Source of the DNA: Ichthyophis bannanicus
Lineage: Eukaryota; Chordata; Amphibia; Gymnophiona; Ichthyophiidae
Assembly (NCBI GenBank): GCA_033557465.1
Contig: CM066036.1
Coordinates: forward strand, 721,879,828-721,943,827
Reading direction: 5' to 3'
Length of the DNA stretch: 64,000 nt
The notes under the pieces: model-generated
The model's input: the letters and a program-made list of their open reading frames with translations, nothing else
Told to the model about the DNA's origin: nothing
Databases searched by the model: none
Part shown: positions 62,861 to 64,000 of the stretch, piece by piece
Numbering within the stretch: position 1 is the first letter of the stretch
Layout of the letters: each line of letters begins with the position of its first letter
Made by a program: the position numbers and the translations under genes

Positions 62861-63535
62861 ATGATTTGCTGTTGTTCAGGTGAGATAGGAAGAGATACTT
62901 AACTGTTGAGGAGAGCTCCCATAGTTTGATGGAGAGGAAGAAAGTATATTATATGTCAGTGAGATAATTTAGTGTTGATAAGTAGTGACAGCATTTATTT
63001 TTATATATATGAGTAATGATTGTCAGAGAGGCTGTTGGGAGAGAATGAATATAAGAAAGTGATAGATAAATTGTCTGTAATTTGAATGTCTAGTGTGAAA
63101 GGAAGGGGACCATTTTTTCCTGCAAGCTTGCATTAGTAATAATTGTTATTATTACAATTCTTTTTCGTATGGTTCAAGGAATTTTTTGAGAGATTATGGG
63201 GGTTCAGGATAATGGAAGCACAGGACTGAACTGCCAAGCAGAGAAGATATCATTCCAAAGTTCCAGAAGACATTTGAAGTCTTGTGACAAGAAGGAACTG
63301 AATAATTTTGGGCCCCGATGAGAGTGAAGACAATTAGAATAAGTAGAGACTCTCTTGTCTGATAATAATATCTATATTTGAGCTCAAATATACCACTCAG
63401 AATTCAAACAATTAAGGGTTAATTCTGTTGTGTAAAAACATACTAAAATGTGAAAATGTGTTTAATATATAATGATTCCGTAACTAGGGGATAGCATTGT
63501 TTCCAGATTAAACATTTGTTCATACTGTTAGTGAG
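62861..63535. other. AT-rich stretch, no gene recognised
   Basis: Low-GC sequence with no motif, ending abruptly at the CpG-rich block. Confidence 0.4.
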
Positions 63536-63539
63536 GTAA

Positions 63540-64000
63540 TGATGGCTGAGCCGACGGGCCCCGGTCCCGCGGCTGGCCGGGTAACCGGGTTCCCGGGGCC
63601 CGACCACATGGCAGCCCTCTTCGCGGCGGGGGGCCGGGGGGGGGGCACGGGCAGGCTTGCGTGCCTGCGGGCCCCTCACGTCCTCCCCGTGGCGTCTGCG
63701 GATTGGTCCGCATAGGCGGTCGTGGGGGCGTGGCCTGTGCGAGCAAGGAGGGATCGCCGGCTGGCGATCTCCCTCTTCCTCCTTGCTCGTGCCTGCGAGA
63801 AGGTGCGCCGCGGAGGAGAGCTGGTGAGTTGGGCCTTGGCTTCGGGGCCTTGTTCTTCTGGGGCGGGTTTTTTGGTCTCCCCTCTGCCCCCGAGCGCTGG
63901 TTTTGGCCGGGTTCGCTCCATGAGGCTGCTCGGTCGCCGGCCGTTTAAATTCTCGTGGCGCACCTTGTGTGTGCCTGCCGCTTAGCACGTGGGTAGGGGA
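63540..64000 (+). promoter_or_regulatory. CpG-rich block, possible promoter/first exon cut by the window end
   Basis: GC content jumps sharply, with dense CpG, GC-box-like GGGGCGTGGCC (63727) and GGGGCGGG (63862), and an inverted CCAAT (ATTGGTCCG, 63702). A candidate splice donor CTG/GTGAGT lies at about 63819-63828. Open frames on both strands are by-products of GC richness. It could be a host CpG-island promoter, or the 5' end or LTR of a GC-rich retroelement; the window ends before this can be told. Confidence 0.35.

Noticed and set aside
63443..63988. 181-codon minus-strand Arg/Pro-rich frame at the right edge.
   Set aside because: Open in several frames on both strands because stop codons are rare in GC-rich DNA. 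No domain seen.

Overview
The window looks like repeat-dense intergenic or intronic DNA from a vertebrate with a large genome. It holds L1, L2, CR1, Penelope-like (PLE), PIF/Harbinger, hAT and mariner-type elements, with PLEs carrying GIY-YIG endonucleases and hammerhead-like ends. This mix fits an amphibian, possibly a caecilian, better than a mammal or bird, but that assignment is inference. I found no convincing host protein-coding gene. The 3' edge (63.5-64.0 kb) runs into a CpG-rich block that could be a promoter or first exon cut off by the window end.

Layout. 0-2.3 kb: no gene. 2.3-3.1 kb: a PLE-derived palindrome with an 18-bp target duplication, then a mariner-type MITE. 3.4-5.5 kb: copy A of an unnamed dispersed repeat (called LR1 here). 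5.5-8.5 kb: a CR1 tail, then a minus-strand transposon-like gene of an unclassified family. That gene has a GT-AG intron holding a CR1, and an upstream TATA box plus a heat-shock-element array. 8.85-9.9 kb: a foldback repeat (called R1) and L2-like sequence. 12.0-16.1 kb: long minus-strand L2. 17.0-19.0 kb: Harbinger Myb-like remnant and plus-strand L2-like RT. 20.2-22.7 kb: internally deleted minus-strand L1 with target duplication. 22.7-24.2 kb: copy 1 of an unidentified three-copy family (called MDC here, after a shared Met-Asp-Cys tail). 24.4-25.1 kb: Harbinger transposase. 26.4-33.3 kb: more LR1 copies, SINEs, an R1 copy, CR1 and L2 tails. 33.6-34.25 kb: hAT/ZBED transposase remnant. 34.3-42.5 kb: a 5'-inverted PLE interrupted by a full-length L1 with both ORFs open. 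42.6-50.7 kb: foldbacks, a SINE, CR1 pieces, nested hAT elements and a templated local duplication. 52.6-54.0 and 58.4-60.0 kb: MDC copies 2 and 3. 54.8-57.2 kb: a second PLE interrupted by R1 and by a PLE hairpin. 60.1-62.9 kb: foldbacks, an L1 ORF1 fragment and CR1.

The elements share no pathway. Their interplay is nesting: L1 in PLE, MITE in CR1, hAT in hAT, CR1 in a transposon intron. The L1 at 35.4-40.9 kb is the only element that looks young and possibly competent. The most unusual signals are the hsp-like promoter on the 8.2-kb transposon gene, the hammerhead-like motifs in three separate PLE-type contexts, the R1 foldback family with a conserved covarying hairpin, and the MDC family. 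All family names come from motif recognition by eye; no database search was run.
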